This document shows, piece by piece, positions 18,264 through 25,441 of a DNA stretch of 64,000 nt. The notes beneath the pieces are model-generated. The model saw only the letters and a list, made by a program, of their open reading frames with translations. It did no database searches and had not been told where the DNA came from. Made by a program: the position numbers and the translations under genes. Position 1 is the stretch's first letter. The number at the start of each line of letters is the position of its first letter. The DNA lies in NCBI GenBank assembly GCA_949289575.1, contig CASEOG010000005.1, positions 1 to 64,000 on the forward strand. The letters are read 5' to 3'. The DNA comes from an uncultured Spirochaetales bacterium. Lineage in GTDB: Bacteria; Spirochaetota; Spirochaetia; JAFGXN01.

Positions 18264-19910
18264 CTATTCCTCAACGGTAACCGTCACCTTGCTGCTGAGA
18301 CATGACGACACATTATTACTATCTATGTACTCAATCCTGTAGTCGATGAACGACTGCCCGGCAATTTCTTTGGTATCGGTGACCGTAATCGTCGATTCCC
18401 CGTTCGGAACAACCGGTTCCGCATTGACCAGTGTATACTGGATATCGGAGGCCGTTCTCCGGTACACATTATAAGAGGACGCAACGTCAGGTGCCGGCGG
18501 GAAAGTCACCGTTACCTCATTGCCGTTCAGCTCCGCTTTTACATCCAAACCGGACGTCATTTTCGGACCGGCCGGATCGGATGCATATCCGCCGAACAGA
18601 CCGCTGTCGGGCGTTTCGTAGCACCGCACCGTATCGTTGTGTTCGTAGACTGCTTTTACTTTAAAGTAAACAGGCTTTTTCCATTTATATGTGTATTCGC
18701 CGGTTGATGATGATCCGGGCTTTTCAATCTCGACACGGTATTTAACCGTAACAACTCCGCTCGCATCGGTTTTCGAATAAAACAGCCCTCCCGCCTGTTT
18801 ATCAAACCCGTCCGGCGGGTTCAACGTTTTGTTTGTCTCGGAAATTTCCTGCAGAAGCTCCAACCCGTGCTCTGTGTCGTTGGCGCAGGTGAATGACGGC
18901 TTAAAAACGGTGTTGTAGAGATCTTTGAAATTCGGATTTCCCGGTTCCATCAAAACCGACGGCTTCCAGCCGGAAGAGGAATATTCGGGAAACGGGAATA
19001 CTTTCGACCCGAGCGGTTCCGTATCGCTGCCCAAAGTGAATTCTTTTTCCGCATTTCTGATTTTCGAATTAATTTTCCATGTCAGCTCGAGAATCTGAGT
19101 ATCATCCGAAAGGGTAAACCCGTCGGTCGGCAACCCGACAACCTCGAGATCGTACGGTGCCGGCAGAATATAACCGATCGTGACCGACCGGAATTCGGAT
19201 GAGGCGCCGTATCTGTCAAAGGCAATCACTCCGTAATCGTAGATAATTCCTTCATCGGCCGTCAGATCTTTGTAGACAATGGTCGCAACCGTGTTGTCGT
19301 ACGGAATAAAGCAGTCATCGATGCACTGCCAGTCCTCCTCGGAAGCTCCGTTCATCTTACGGTAAATTTCGTAGCGGAACGCATCCACCGCGGGAGTCCA
19401 TGAAAATTCGATGTTTCTCGAAGTTCCCCGCGTCAGGGAAAACGAATTCATCGAACCGGTAAACGAAGAATTCTTCAAAACGGCTATATCCAGCACAACG
19501 GAAAACGCACTCTCGACTCCCGATTCGGAAACGGATGTCAGCTTGACGTAGCGGTGATATTCCGACGCCTTCTGCGAGAAGGAAAAAGGAGGCAGCACAT
19601 AAAGATTTTCGCCGACCGGCTTTTCCGTCATTTTCGCAAAAGAACCGTCTTTGCGTTCCGCATAATAGACATTATAGCCTGCGGCAGAGGGATTTATCTC
19701 CCAGAAAAGAGTCACAATATGATCGGCTCCGTCAATTTCGATGTAATAATCGGCTCCCGACGGAGGCAGAATCTCCTTGCCGGAAAACAGCGAATCCAAA
19801 ACAGAATCCTTGTTCAAATCGTTGGTCAGAGCATAACGGGAAGGATTCAGCAAATCACAGGACGATAAAATTACAAGTAAAAAAAGAATACCTATTCTGC
19901 TGCGAACCAT
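18264..19910 (-). CDS. fibronectin-type-III lipoprotein
   Basis: A 548 aa protein with AGGAGAG upstream of the ATG and signal MVRSRIGILFLLVILSSC (Cys 18, followed by Asp, a residue that retains lipoproteins at the inner membrane in enterobacteria but has no proven meaning in spirochaetes). FN3-like units are visible as HIVTLFWEINPSAAGYNVYY, NIEFSWTPAVDAFRYEIYR and EVTVTFPPAPDVASSYNVYR. Long insertions lie between the second and third units. The start is 1 bp after the stop of the 150 aa gene, so the two are tightly coupled. Function unknown; adhesive or scaffold role inferred. Confidence 0.85.
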   Translation of the reverse strand: MVRSRIGILFLLVILSSCDLLNPSRYALTNDLNKDSVLDSLFSGKEILPPSGADYYIEIDGADHIVTLFWEINPSAAGYNVYYAERKDGSFAKMTEKPVGENLYVLPPFSFSQKASEYHRYVKLTSVSESGVESAFSVVLDIAVLKNSSFTGSMNSFSLTRGTSRNIEFSWTPAVDAFRYEIYRKMNGASEEDWQCIDDCFIPYDNTVATIVYKDLTADEGIIYDYGVIAFDRYGASSEFRSVTIGYILPAPYDLEVVGLPTDGFTLSDDTQILELTWKINSKIRNAEKEFTLGSDTEPLGSKVFPFPEYSSSGWKPSVLMEPGNPNFKDLYNTVFKPSFTCANDTEHGLELLQEISETNKTLNPPDGFDKQAGGLFYSKTDASGVVTVKYRVEIEKPGSSSTGEYTYKWKKPVYFKVKAVYEHNDTVRCYETPDSGLFGGYASDPAGPKMTSGLDVKAELNGNEVTVTFPPAPDVASSYNVYRRTASDIQYTLVNAEPVVPNGESTITVTDTKEIAGQSFIDYRIEYIDSNNVSSCLSSKVTVTVEE

Positions 19911-19911
19911 A

Positions 19912-20364
19912 CTACTCTCCTATTATTATTTTTTTTAAATATACAGCTGTCCGGTCTCCGTTCCCGGTATCGACCAGAGACAAACTTTCCCCGAATTGAG
20001 CCAGCATGAAATTACGGATAACGGGCGTCACCGATTCGTCGGACGGAATAAAGGCAACGGTGAAATCGGTTTTCGACACCTGAAGCGTTCCCGAAAAAGA
20101 AAGCTTTTTATCGGCTTTGCCGTCCGTAAAATAGTTCCAGACAAATTTTCCGGGAATAATTGTTTTATCCACTTTCCCTTCCGCGTTTTTAAATTTTTCG
20201 TTACTGAGTTCAATCGTCAATTCCTCTTTTATGTTTTCGTTTCGGACAGATGTCGAATAACGAATCCAGGTTCCTCCGATATCCGTTTTATTGGAGAAAT
20301 CGACGGCACACGAGAACAGAAAAAACATTAGCGATAAAAAGAAAATTCGTCTAAACTCAAACAT
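19912..20364 (-). CDS. small lipocalin-like lipoprotein, first gene of the lipoprotein operon
   Basis: A 150 aa protein with AAGGAGAG upstream. The signal has its Cys at residue 19 (FLFSC). The mature part starts with a GGTWIRY motif and alternating strands (KEELTIELSN, KKLSFSGTLQVS), as in lipocalin-like small barrels. It resembles the 135 aa lipoprotein at 14965 in size, GxW motif and place before larger lipoproteins. The operon thus reads small protein plus two FN3 proteins, then small protein plus three Ig/CBM proteins. It is closest to the operon promoter and so should be made in the largest amount. Confidence 0.75.
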   Translation of the reverse strand: MFEFRRIFFLSLMFFLFSCAVDFSNKTDIGGTWIRYSTSVRNENIKEELTIELSNEKFKNAEGKVDKTIIPGKFVWNYFTDGKADKKLSFSGTLQVSKTDFTVAFIPSDESVTPVIRNFMLAQFGESLSLVDTGNGDRTAVYLKKIIIGE

Positions 20365-20389
20365 AAGCTCTCCTTTTTTACTTTTTATA

Positions 20390-20419
20390 ATTATATCACC
20401 GGGAAAATTAAAAAATCAA
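20390..20419 (-). promoter_or_regulatory. promoter of the seven-gene lipoprotein operon
   Basis: On the minus strand TTGATT (20414-20419) and a perfect TATAAT (20390-20395) are separated by 18 bp. Upstream to about 20465 the DNA is almost pure A+T, resembling an UP element. I see no other promoter inside the operon, and genes are 1-17 bp apart or overlap by 4 bp. Confidence 0.7.
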
Positions 20420-20466
20420 AATTTTAACTAAAAGTTATTAAAATAAAGAAAATTTTTTTGTAACTA

Positions 20467-21534
20467 TTAACGAAAATTGAAAAGATTCTTAAATGTTTTT
20501 AAACATGCGGCACTGTAAGGAATACCCGTTAAATCCCCGAAAAAAGAATCCGCAAAACGGAGAGCGACGGCAGGCGATTCCATCATATACACTTCCGCCG
20601 TACGGATAACTTTATATCGGGTCACCGAATGGGTCGTTACCGAACGGCCGAGATAACGGACAAACGGTCGCCACCCGGGGATTTCTTCCGTCGGAAAGTC
20701 CCTCATTCCCTTTCTCCACCGTTGCGACTCGGAGGGAGGAGGAAGATAAACGCGACCGTCGACAAGCATATAGACATAAACGGTTTCTTCTATTGTTTCA
20801 ACCCCGTTTCCGGTCCGACGCTGCGGATAGTCGTCCTGTTTTCCGCTCGCGCAGGCCCGGCAACGCGGCGAAAAGGGACAGCTGTGACATTCCGGTTTGG
20901 AAGGACGGCAGACCAGCGCCCCCAGCTCCATTAAAGCCTGATTGATCACGGAAGGGCTCAGTCCGCAACGGAGGGTCGTTTCGACAGCATACCGCGAAAG
21001 ACGCCACAGATGTTCCTTAAAGCGGTCACCCCGCGGCACACAGCGGAAACGGGCCCAGACCCGCTCGATATTTCCGTCGAGAATCGCTTCGGGCCGGTCA
21101 AAAGCTATCGATAAGACCGCTCCGGCTGTGTACGGACCGACTCCCGGCAGCGCTTCCCAACCCGCTCTTGTCTCGGGAAACCCGTTGTCTGCCAAAATCC
21201 GGGCCGTTTTATGCAGATTTCTTGCCCGCGAATAATACCCGAGACCGGACCAGAAGGTCAGCACCTCGTCGACGGAAGCATCGGCCAGACTTTTGACATC
21301 CGGAAAGCGGGCAACAAAGCGCCGAAAATAAGGAATAACAGTGGCGACCACCGTCTGCTGAAGCATGATTTCGGAAATCCATACCCGGTAAGGTGTCGGA
21401 TCGGAACGCCACGGCAAAATCCGCGCCGCAGAAGCAAACCAGCCGTTCAATGCGGCAAGCAAATCGGAGAACGGAGGCTCTGCCGCATACGGAGTCGAAC
21501 GGGACAATCTCTCTCGAATCGGAGGCGGGTTCAT
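20467..21534 (-). CDS. mutY: A/G-specific adenine glycosylase
   Basis: A 355 aa protein that removes adenine mispaired with 8-oxoguanine. Visible parts are SEIMLQQT (54-61), with the proton-donating Glu55; the helix-hairpin-helix LPGVGPYTAGA (129-139); catalytic Asp153 in ILDGN; and the 4Fe-4S ligands Cys209, 216, 219, 225 with exact C-x6-C-x2-C-x5-C spacing. The C-terminal domain (about 240-340) is the Nudix-like 8-oxoG reader. The start at 21534 forms an ATGA overlap with the queA stop. A start 77 codons earlier would lie wholly within queA and lacks family similarity. It is the last gene of yebC-ruvCAB-queA-mutY. Confidence 0.95.
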   Translation of the reverse strand: MNPPPIRERLSRSTPYAAEPPFSDLLAALNGWFASAARILPWRSDPTPYRVWISEIMLQQTVVATVIPYFRRFVARFPDVKSLADASVDEVLTFWSGLGYYSRARNLHKTARILADNGFPETRAGWEALPGVGPYTAGAVLSIAFDRPEAILDGNIERVWARFRCVPRGDRFKEHLWRLSRYAVETTLRCGLSPSVINQALMELGALVCRPSKPECHSCPFSPRCRACASGKQDDYPQRRTGNGVETIEETVYVYMLVDGRVYLPPPSESQRWRKGMRDFPTEEIPGWRPFVRYLGRSVTTHSVTRYKVIRTAEVYMMESPAVALRFADSFFGDLTGIPYSAACLKTFKNLFNFR

Positions 21535-22553
21535 AAGAAAAGTGTCGCGTCGCCGTAAGAAAAGAATCGGTACTGCCCGGCAATCGCATGCCGGTAACAT
21601 TCCCGAACCGCTTCCGTTCCGGCGAAAGCCGAAACCAGCAGAATCAGGCTCGAATCGGGTGTATGAAAATTGGTAAAGAGTTTGTCGACAACACCGAAAC
21701 GGTATCCGGGATAGATGAAAATATCGGTTTTTCCGTAACCGTTTCGCAGTTTTTCTCCGTTCCATGCCGATTCGAGCGTACGGACAGAAGTGGTTCCGAC
21801 AGCCGTTACCGGCCGTCCCTCCGCTTTGGCCCGGTTAACGGCAGCGGCTGTTTCCGCCGAGACCTCGTAATCTTCCGTGTGCATCTTATGATCTTCCACA
21901 TTCTCGACCGTAACCGGCAGAAATGTCCCCAATCCCACATGAAGTGTTACAAAAGCCGTTTCGATTCCTTTTCCCCTCAATTCGTTCAAAAGATCGGGGG
22001 TAAAATGAAGCCCCGCAGTCGGAGCGGCGGCCGACCCCGTTTTCGCGAAATCGGCATAAACGGTCTGATACCGGTCACTGTCGCTTTCAACCGCCCGGCG
22101 TTTAATGTAAGGCGGCAGGGGAATCGTCCCGTTAGCCTCGAAGAATGGTTCGCGCACCGGAAACGGAAATTCGAGAATCCGGGTCCGGTCCAGCTCCTGC
22201 GTGATCACCGCGGTACTCCCGTCGGAGAACCGGTAACTTTTCCCGACAACCTGTTTTTTGAGCTTCGAGGCAACGGCTTCCCAATGAAAATCGTCTATCC
22301 GTCTCAGAAACAAAAATTCCACGCGGGCTCCGGTTTCCGATTCGGCATAAACGCGCGCTTTGCGAACCCGGGAATTGTTGAACACCAGCAATGTGTCGGA
22401 AGGCAAAAAATCGGCAAGTCTCGATACGGTTGTATCGGTCATCGATCCGTCGGCCCTGTTATACACAAGAAGCCGCGACTCGCCGCGCCGTTCCGTCGGC
22501 GTTTGGGCAATCAGTTCTTTCGGTAAATCAAAATAAAAGCTGTCCGTTCTCAT
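21531..22553 (-). CDS. queA: S-adenosylmethionine:tRNA ribosyltransferase-isomerase
   Basis: A 340 aa enzyme that transfers and isomerises the ribosyl moiety of SAM onto preQ1-modified tRNA to form epoxyqueuosine. The family start is clear (MRTDSFYFDLPKELIAQTP), followed by conserved PAAPTAGLHFTP-like (here AAPTAGLHFTP) and FITDSSLILLVSAF-like (HTPDSSLILLVSAF) blocks. The chosen ATG gives a 26-bp overlap with the 3' end of ruvB, and the 17-codon extension to 22604 has no homology. The ruvB-queA order is common in bacteria. It overlaps mutY by 4 bp. Confidence 0.95.
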   Translation of the reverse strand: MRTDSFYFDLPKELIAQTPTERRGESRLLVYNRADGSMTDTTVSRLADFLPSDTLLVFNNSRVRKARVYAESETGARVEFLFLRRIDDFHWEAVASKLKKQVVGKSYRFSDGSTAVITQELDRTRILEFPFPVREPFFEANGTIPLPPYIKRRAVESDSDRYQTVYADFAKTGSAAAPTAGLHFTPDLLNELRGKGIETAFVTLHVGLGTFLPVTVENVEDHKMHTEDYEVSAETAAAVNRAKAEGRPVTAVGTTSVRTLESAWNGEKLRNGYGKTDIFIYPGYRFGVVDKLFTNFHTPDSSLILLVSAFAGTEAVRECYRHAIAGQYRFFSYGDATLFL

Positions 22554-23565
22554 CGTTTTTCGTTCCGATCCGAGGGGCGTACCCCAGGTGACGGTATCCG
22601 GCATCCGTGACCGTCCGTCCCCGGGGAGTCCTTTGCAGAAATCCTTTTCTTATCAGAAACGGTTCATAAAAATCTTCCAGAGATTCGACCGGTTCGCCGA
22701 TATGAATCGAAAGCGTTTCCGCACCGACAGGGCCGCCGTTGTAAACAGATATAATCGTTTCCAGGATGTTCCGGTCCTGACGGCCGAGTCCCTGTGTATC
22801 GATCTCGAGTCGGGCAAGCGCCGATTCGAGAATTGACGGGGTAATGACGCCGTTTCCTTCCACTTCGGCAAAATCGCGAATCCGTTTCAAAAGGCGGTTG
22901 GCAATTCTGGGTGTCCCGCGGGAACAGGAAGCCAGAAGAGCAACTGCCGGTTTTTCGATGTCGATATTCAATATCGACGATGTCCTGAGAATCACCTTTC
23001 GTAAATCTTTTTCATCGTAGAGCGGAATCGACAAATCGATCCCGAACCGGCTGTAAAGCGGAGAAGAAACAGAGCCGGCCTTGGTTGTCGCCCCGATCAG
23101 CGTAAACGGAGCAACCGGTACACGTATGGAACGGGCTGCCGCTCCCTGGCCGATAACCCAATCGATTTCAAAGTCTTCCATTGCAATATAAAGCATTTCT
23201 TCGATTGCCGGTTTCAGGCGGTGAATTTCGTCGATGAAAAAGACGGACCCCGGCTCCAACGCCGTCAGCATACCTGCCAGATCTTTCGGTTTGTCAAGAA
23301 CGGGGGCACTGGTCATCTTCATTTCGGCCCCCATCTCGTTGGCAACAATATTGGCCAACGTGGTTTTTCCCAATCCGGGCGGACCCGATAAAAAGAGATG
23401 GTCCAGCGGCTCTTCCCGGCGCCGGGCTGCCTCGATATAAATTTTCAGGTTTTCTTTCAGCTCATCCTGTCCCTGAAAATCTTTCAAAAAAAGCGGACGA
23501 ATTCCCGATTCGTTTCGATCCTGTATTTCGTTAAACTGGCTGTCGTAAATCTCTCTTTCTTCCAC
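22528..23565 (-). CDS. ruvB: Holliday junction branch migration ATPase RuvB
   Basis: A 345 aa AAA+ motor of the RuvABC resolvasome. Walker A is GPPGLGKT (61-68), Walker B IDEIH (111-115), sensor 1 IGATTKAG, an Arg-finger region SRFGIDLSI, and a C-terminal winged helix with LGRQDR and GRTVTDAGYRHLG. The start is GTG with GGAG six nucleotides upstream, 11 bp after ruvA. The C-terminus overlaps queA by 26 bp. Confidence 0.97.
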   Translation of the reverse strand: MEEREIYDSQFNEIQDRNESGIRPLFLKDFQGQDELKENLKIYIEAARRREEPLDHLFLSGPPGLGKTTLANIVANEMGAEMKMTSAPVLDKPKDLAGMLTALEPGSVFFIDEIHRLKPAIEEMLYIAMEDFEIDWVIGQGAAARSIRVPVAPFTLIGATTKAGSVSSPLYSRFGIDLSIPLYDEKDLRKVILRTSSILNIDIEKPAVALLASCSRGTPRIANRLLKRIRDFAEVEGNGVITPSILESALARLEIDTQGLGRQDRNILETIISVYNGGPVGAETLSIHIGEPVESLEDFYEPFLIRKGFLQRTPRGRTVTDAGYRHLGYAPRIGTKNDENGQLLF

Positions 23566-23576
23566 TGCCGACTCCG

Positions 23577-24167
23577 TTAAAAACTGCTGAGACGAACAAT
23601 TGCCTCTCTGAAGAGTTTCTGTTCGAAGTCATCGGCGTCGGGATTGAGGCCGGCCGCCACTTCGGCAACGACTGTTTCCGCCTGTTTGGCGGCGAACCCC
23701 ATATCCGCCAGCGCCCGCACCAGATCGGCATAGGGAGAAAGCACCGCGGCGGCAGAGCTCCTCGTCTCCGCGGTCAGCCTGCCGCGCAACGCCAGAATAA
23801 TCTTTGCCGCCTTTTTGGGGCCGAGTCCGGGAATGGTCGATAAAGCTCCGACATCCTCTTTCTCGATTAATGCCGCCAGTTCGGCGGGAGGAGCTGCTCC
23901 GAGAACGGAAACCGCCTGTTTCGGTCCGACTCCGTCGACTTTCAGCAGCTGTAAAAAGAGATCCCGCTGGCGGACCGACTCGAATCCGAAAAGGCGCATA
24001 CTGTCTTCTTTATGATGCAGATAGGTATATACTTTCAGAAGAACGCCGGTCCCGATTTTAGAAGTTAAAACCGTCGGTACCGTCAGGTCGTATTCAATAC
24101 CGTTAATCAGAAGCCAAAGAGACTGTCCTTCGGCATAAGTAACCGTTCCGGTCAAACTGTTATACAC
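23577..24167 (-). CDS. ruvA: Holliday junction DNA-binding protein RuvA
   Basis: A 196 aa protein that tetramerises on Holliday junctions and loads RuvB. The N-terminal OB fold (MYNSLTGTVTYAEGQSLWL) is followed by two helix-hairpin-helix motifs (LLKVDGVGPKQAVSVL and LSTIPGLGPKKAAKII) and the C-terminal RuvB-binding domain (ADLVRALADMGFAAKQAE). The start is GTG, with AAGGTG 7 nt upstream. It overlaps the end of ruvC by 8 bp. Confidence 0.96.
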   Translation of the reverse strand: MYNSLTGTVTYAEGQSLWLLINGIEYDLTVPTVLTSKIGTGVLLKVYTYLHHKEDSMRLFGFESVRQRDLFLQLLKVDGVGPKQAVSVLGAAPPAELAALIEKEDVGALSTIPGLGPKKAAKIILALRGRLTAETRSSAAAVLSPYADLVRALADMGFAAKQAETVVAEVAAGLNPDADDFEQKLFREAIVRLSSF

Positions 24168-24657
24168 GATTCATCACCTTCTTTCGAAAAAGAGAAAAAC
24201 GGCTTCCGGCAATGGCTGCCGCCAGTGCGTCGGCCGCATGATCGGGGTGCGGATTTTCCTTTAAATTCAGCAGTCGGCGAACCATAATCTGAACCGCTTC
24301 TTTGTCGGCCCGTCCGTCGCCGGTTACCGCCTGTTTTATCTGAATCGGCGTCAGTTCTCCGACGGGAACTCCGCACCTTGCCGCTTCGGCCGAAATGACC
24401 CCGCACGCCTCGGCAACGGGAATGGCGCTGGTTCTGTTCCTGGCAAAAAACAGCCGCTCCATACAGGCCGTATCCGGTTCGAAACGTTCAAAAAGGCGGC
24501 GAACCGAATCGCCGATATGCATCAGCCGCTCCGCCGTCGGTCTGGAAGACGCGGTTTCGATGACGCCGTACTCTTTTAAAAAGAAACGTCCTCCCGCATC
24601 CTCAATCACACCCCACCCCGTATGGGCCAACCCCGGGTCAAACCCGATCAGAACCAC
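24160..24657 (-). CDS. ruvC: crossover junction endodeoxyribonuclease RuvC
   Basis: A 165 aa Holliday junction resolvase of the RNase H-like fold. The acidic catalytic residues are Asp7 (GFDPG), Glu67 (CMERLFF), Asp139 and Asp143 (HPDHAADALA). The start is GTG and shares a base with the yebC TAG (TAGTG), the closest possible coupling. The 3' end overlaps ruvA by 8 bp. RuvC, RuvA and RuvB all start with GTG here. Confidence 0.96.
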   Translation of the reverse strand: MVLIGFDPGLAHTGWGVIEDAGGRFFLKEYGVIETASSRPTAERLMHIGDSVRRLFERFEPDTACMERLFFARNRTSAIPVAEACGVISAEAARCGVPVGELTPIQIKQAVTGDGRADKEAVQIMVRRLLNLKENPHPDHAADALAAAIAGSRFSLFRKKVMNRV

Positions 24658-25394
24658 TAAATATCCCCTTCAAAATCGTCGGGAATCTCCAGGTTGTTAA
24701 AAACCGACTGCACATCATCCAAATCTTCCAGCTTCTCGATAAGCCGCAAAGCTTTGGCCGTGCCTTCGGAGTCGAGAGTCACTCTGGTAATCGGCTCCAT
24801 TTTGACTTCGGCCTCTTCCGGTGTAAATCCGGCTTCGGACAATGCATTACTGACGGTTTCGAAATCGGCAGGATCGGTAATCACTTCGACATAATCTTCA
24901 TCCTGAACGACATCCTCGGCTCCCGCATCTCCGGCCACCTCGAAAACTTTATCGAAATCGGAAGTCTGAATGGAAATAATTCCTTTTTTCTGGAAAAGAT
25001 ACGAACTGCTGCCCGCTGTTCCGAGCGAACCGCCGTTTTTACTCAAAGTCGACCGGACATCGGCAGCGGTACGGTTTTTATTATCCGTCAGCGTTTCGAT
25101 TATCAGAGCGACACCTCCGGGGACATAGCCTTCGTATGTGAGCTGTGTATAGACGACGCCGTCGTTCTCTCCGGACGCTTTTTTGATAGCCCGGTCGATA
25201 TTGTCTTTCGGCATATTGGCGGCACGTGCTTTAATGATGGCTGCACGGAGTGCGGCATTCGATTCTTCCGCAGGGCCTCCCTGTTTTACGGCAACCATAA
25301 TTTCTTTTCCTATCTTTGTAAAAATTTTGCCGCGTTTTGCATCGGCAGCACCCTTTTTGTGCTTAATCGTAGACCATTTGCTGTGTCCTGACAT
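24657..25394 (-). CDS. yebC: YebC/PmpR-family protein (TACO1-like)
   Basis: A 245 aa protein with the invariant N-terminus MSGHSKWSTIKHKKGAADAK and the internal YEGYVPGGVALIIE and SFLFQKKG-like motifs of the family. Members have been described as DNA-binding regulators, and more recently as translation factors acting at proline-rich stretches. I cannot tell which applies here. It is the first gene of the yebC-ruvCAB-queA-mutY operon, and its neighbourhood to ruv genes is widely conserved. A near-consensus promoter precedes it. Confidence 0.95.
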   Translation of the reverse strand: MSGHSKWSTIKHKKGAADAKRGKIFTKIGKEIMVAVKQGGPAEESNAALRAAIIKARAANMPKDNIDRAIKKASGENDGVVYTQLTYEGYVPGGVALIIETLTDNKNRTAADVRSTLSKNGGSLGTAGSSSYLFQKKGIISIQTSDFDKVFEVAGDAGAEDVVQDEDYVEVITDPADFETVSNALSEAGFTPEEAEVKMEPITRVTLDSEGTAKALRLIEKLEDLDDVQSVFNNLEIPDDFEGDI

Positions 25395-25412
25395 AAAATC
25401 TCCTTTCCGATT

Positions 25413-25441
25413 ATTTTACCACAAAAATACGATTTTTTCAA
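25413..25441 (-). promoter_or_regulatory. promoter of yebC-ruvCAB-queA-mutY
   Basis: On the minus strand TTGAAA (25436-25441) and TAAAAT (25413-25418) are 17 bp apart, each 5 of 6 to consensus. The -35 directly abuts the stop codon of the GH2 gene. No terminator separates the two units, so some readthrough from the GH2 gene is possible. Confidence 0.75.

Noticed and set aside
21535-21765. 77-codon N-terminal extension of mutY
   Set aside because: It overlaps queA entirely and shows no MutY similarity; the ATGA junction is a natural start.
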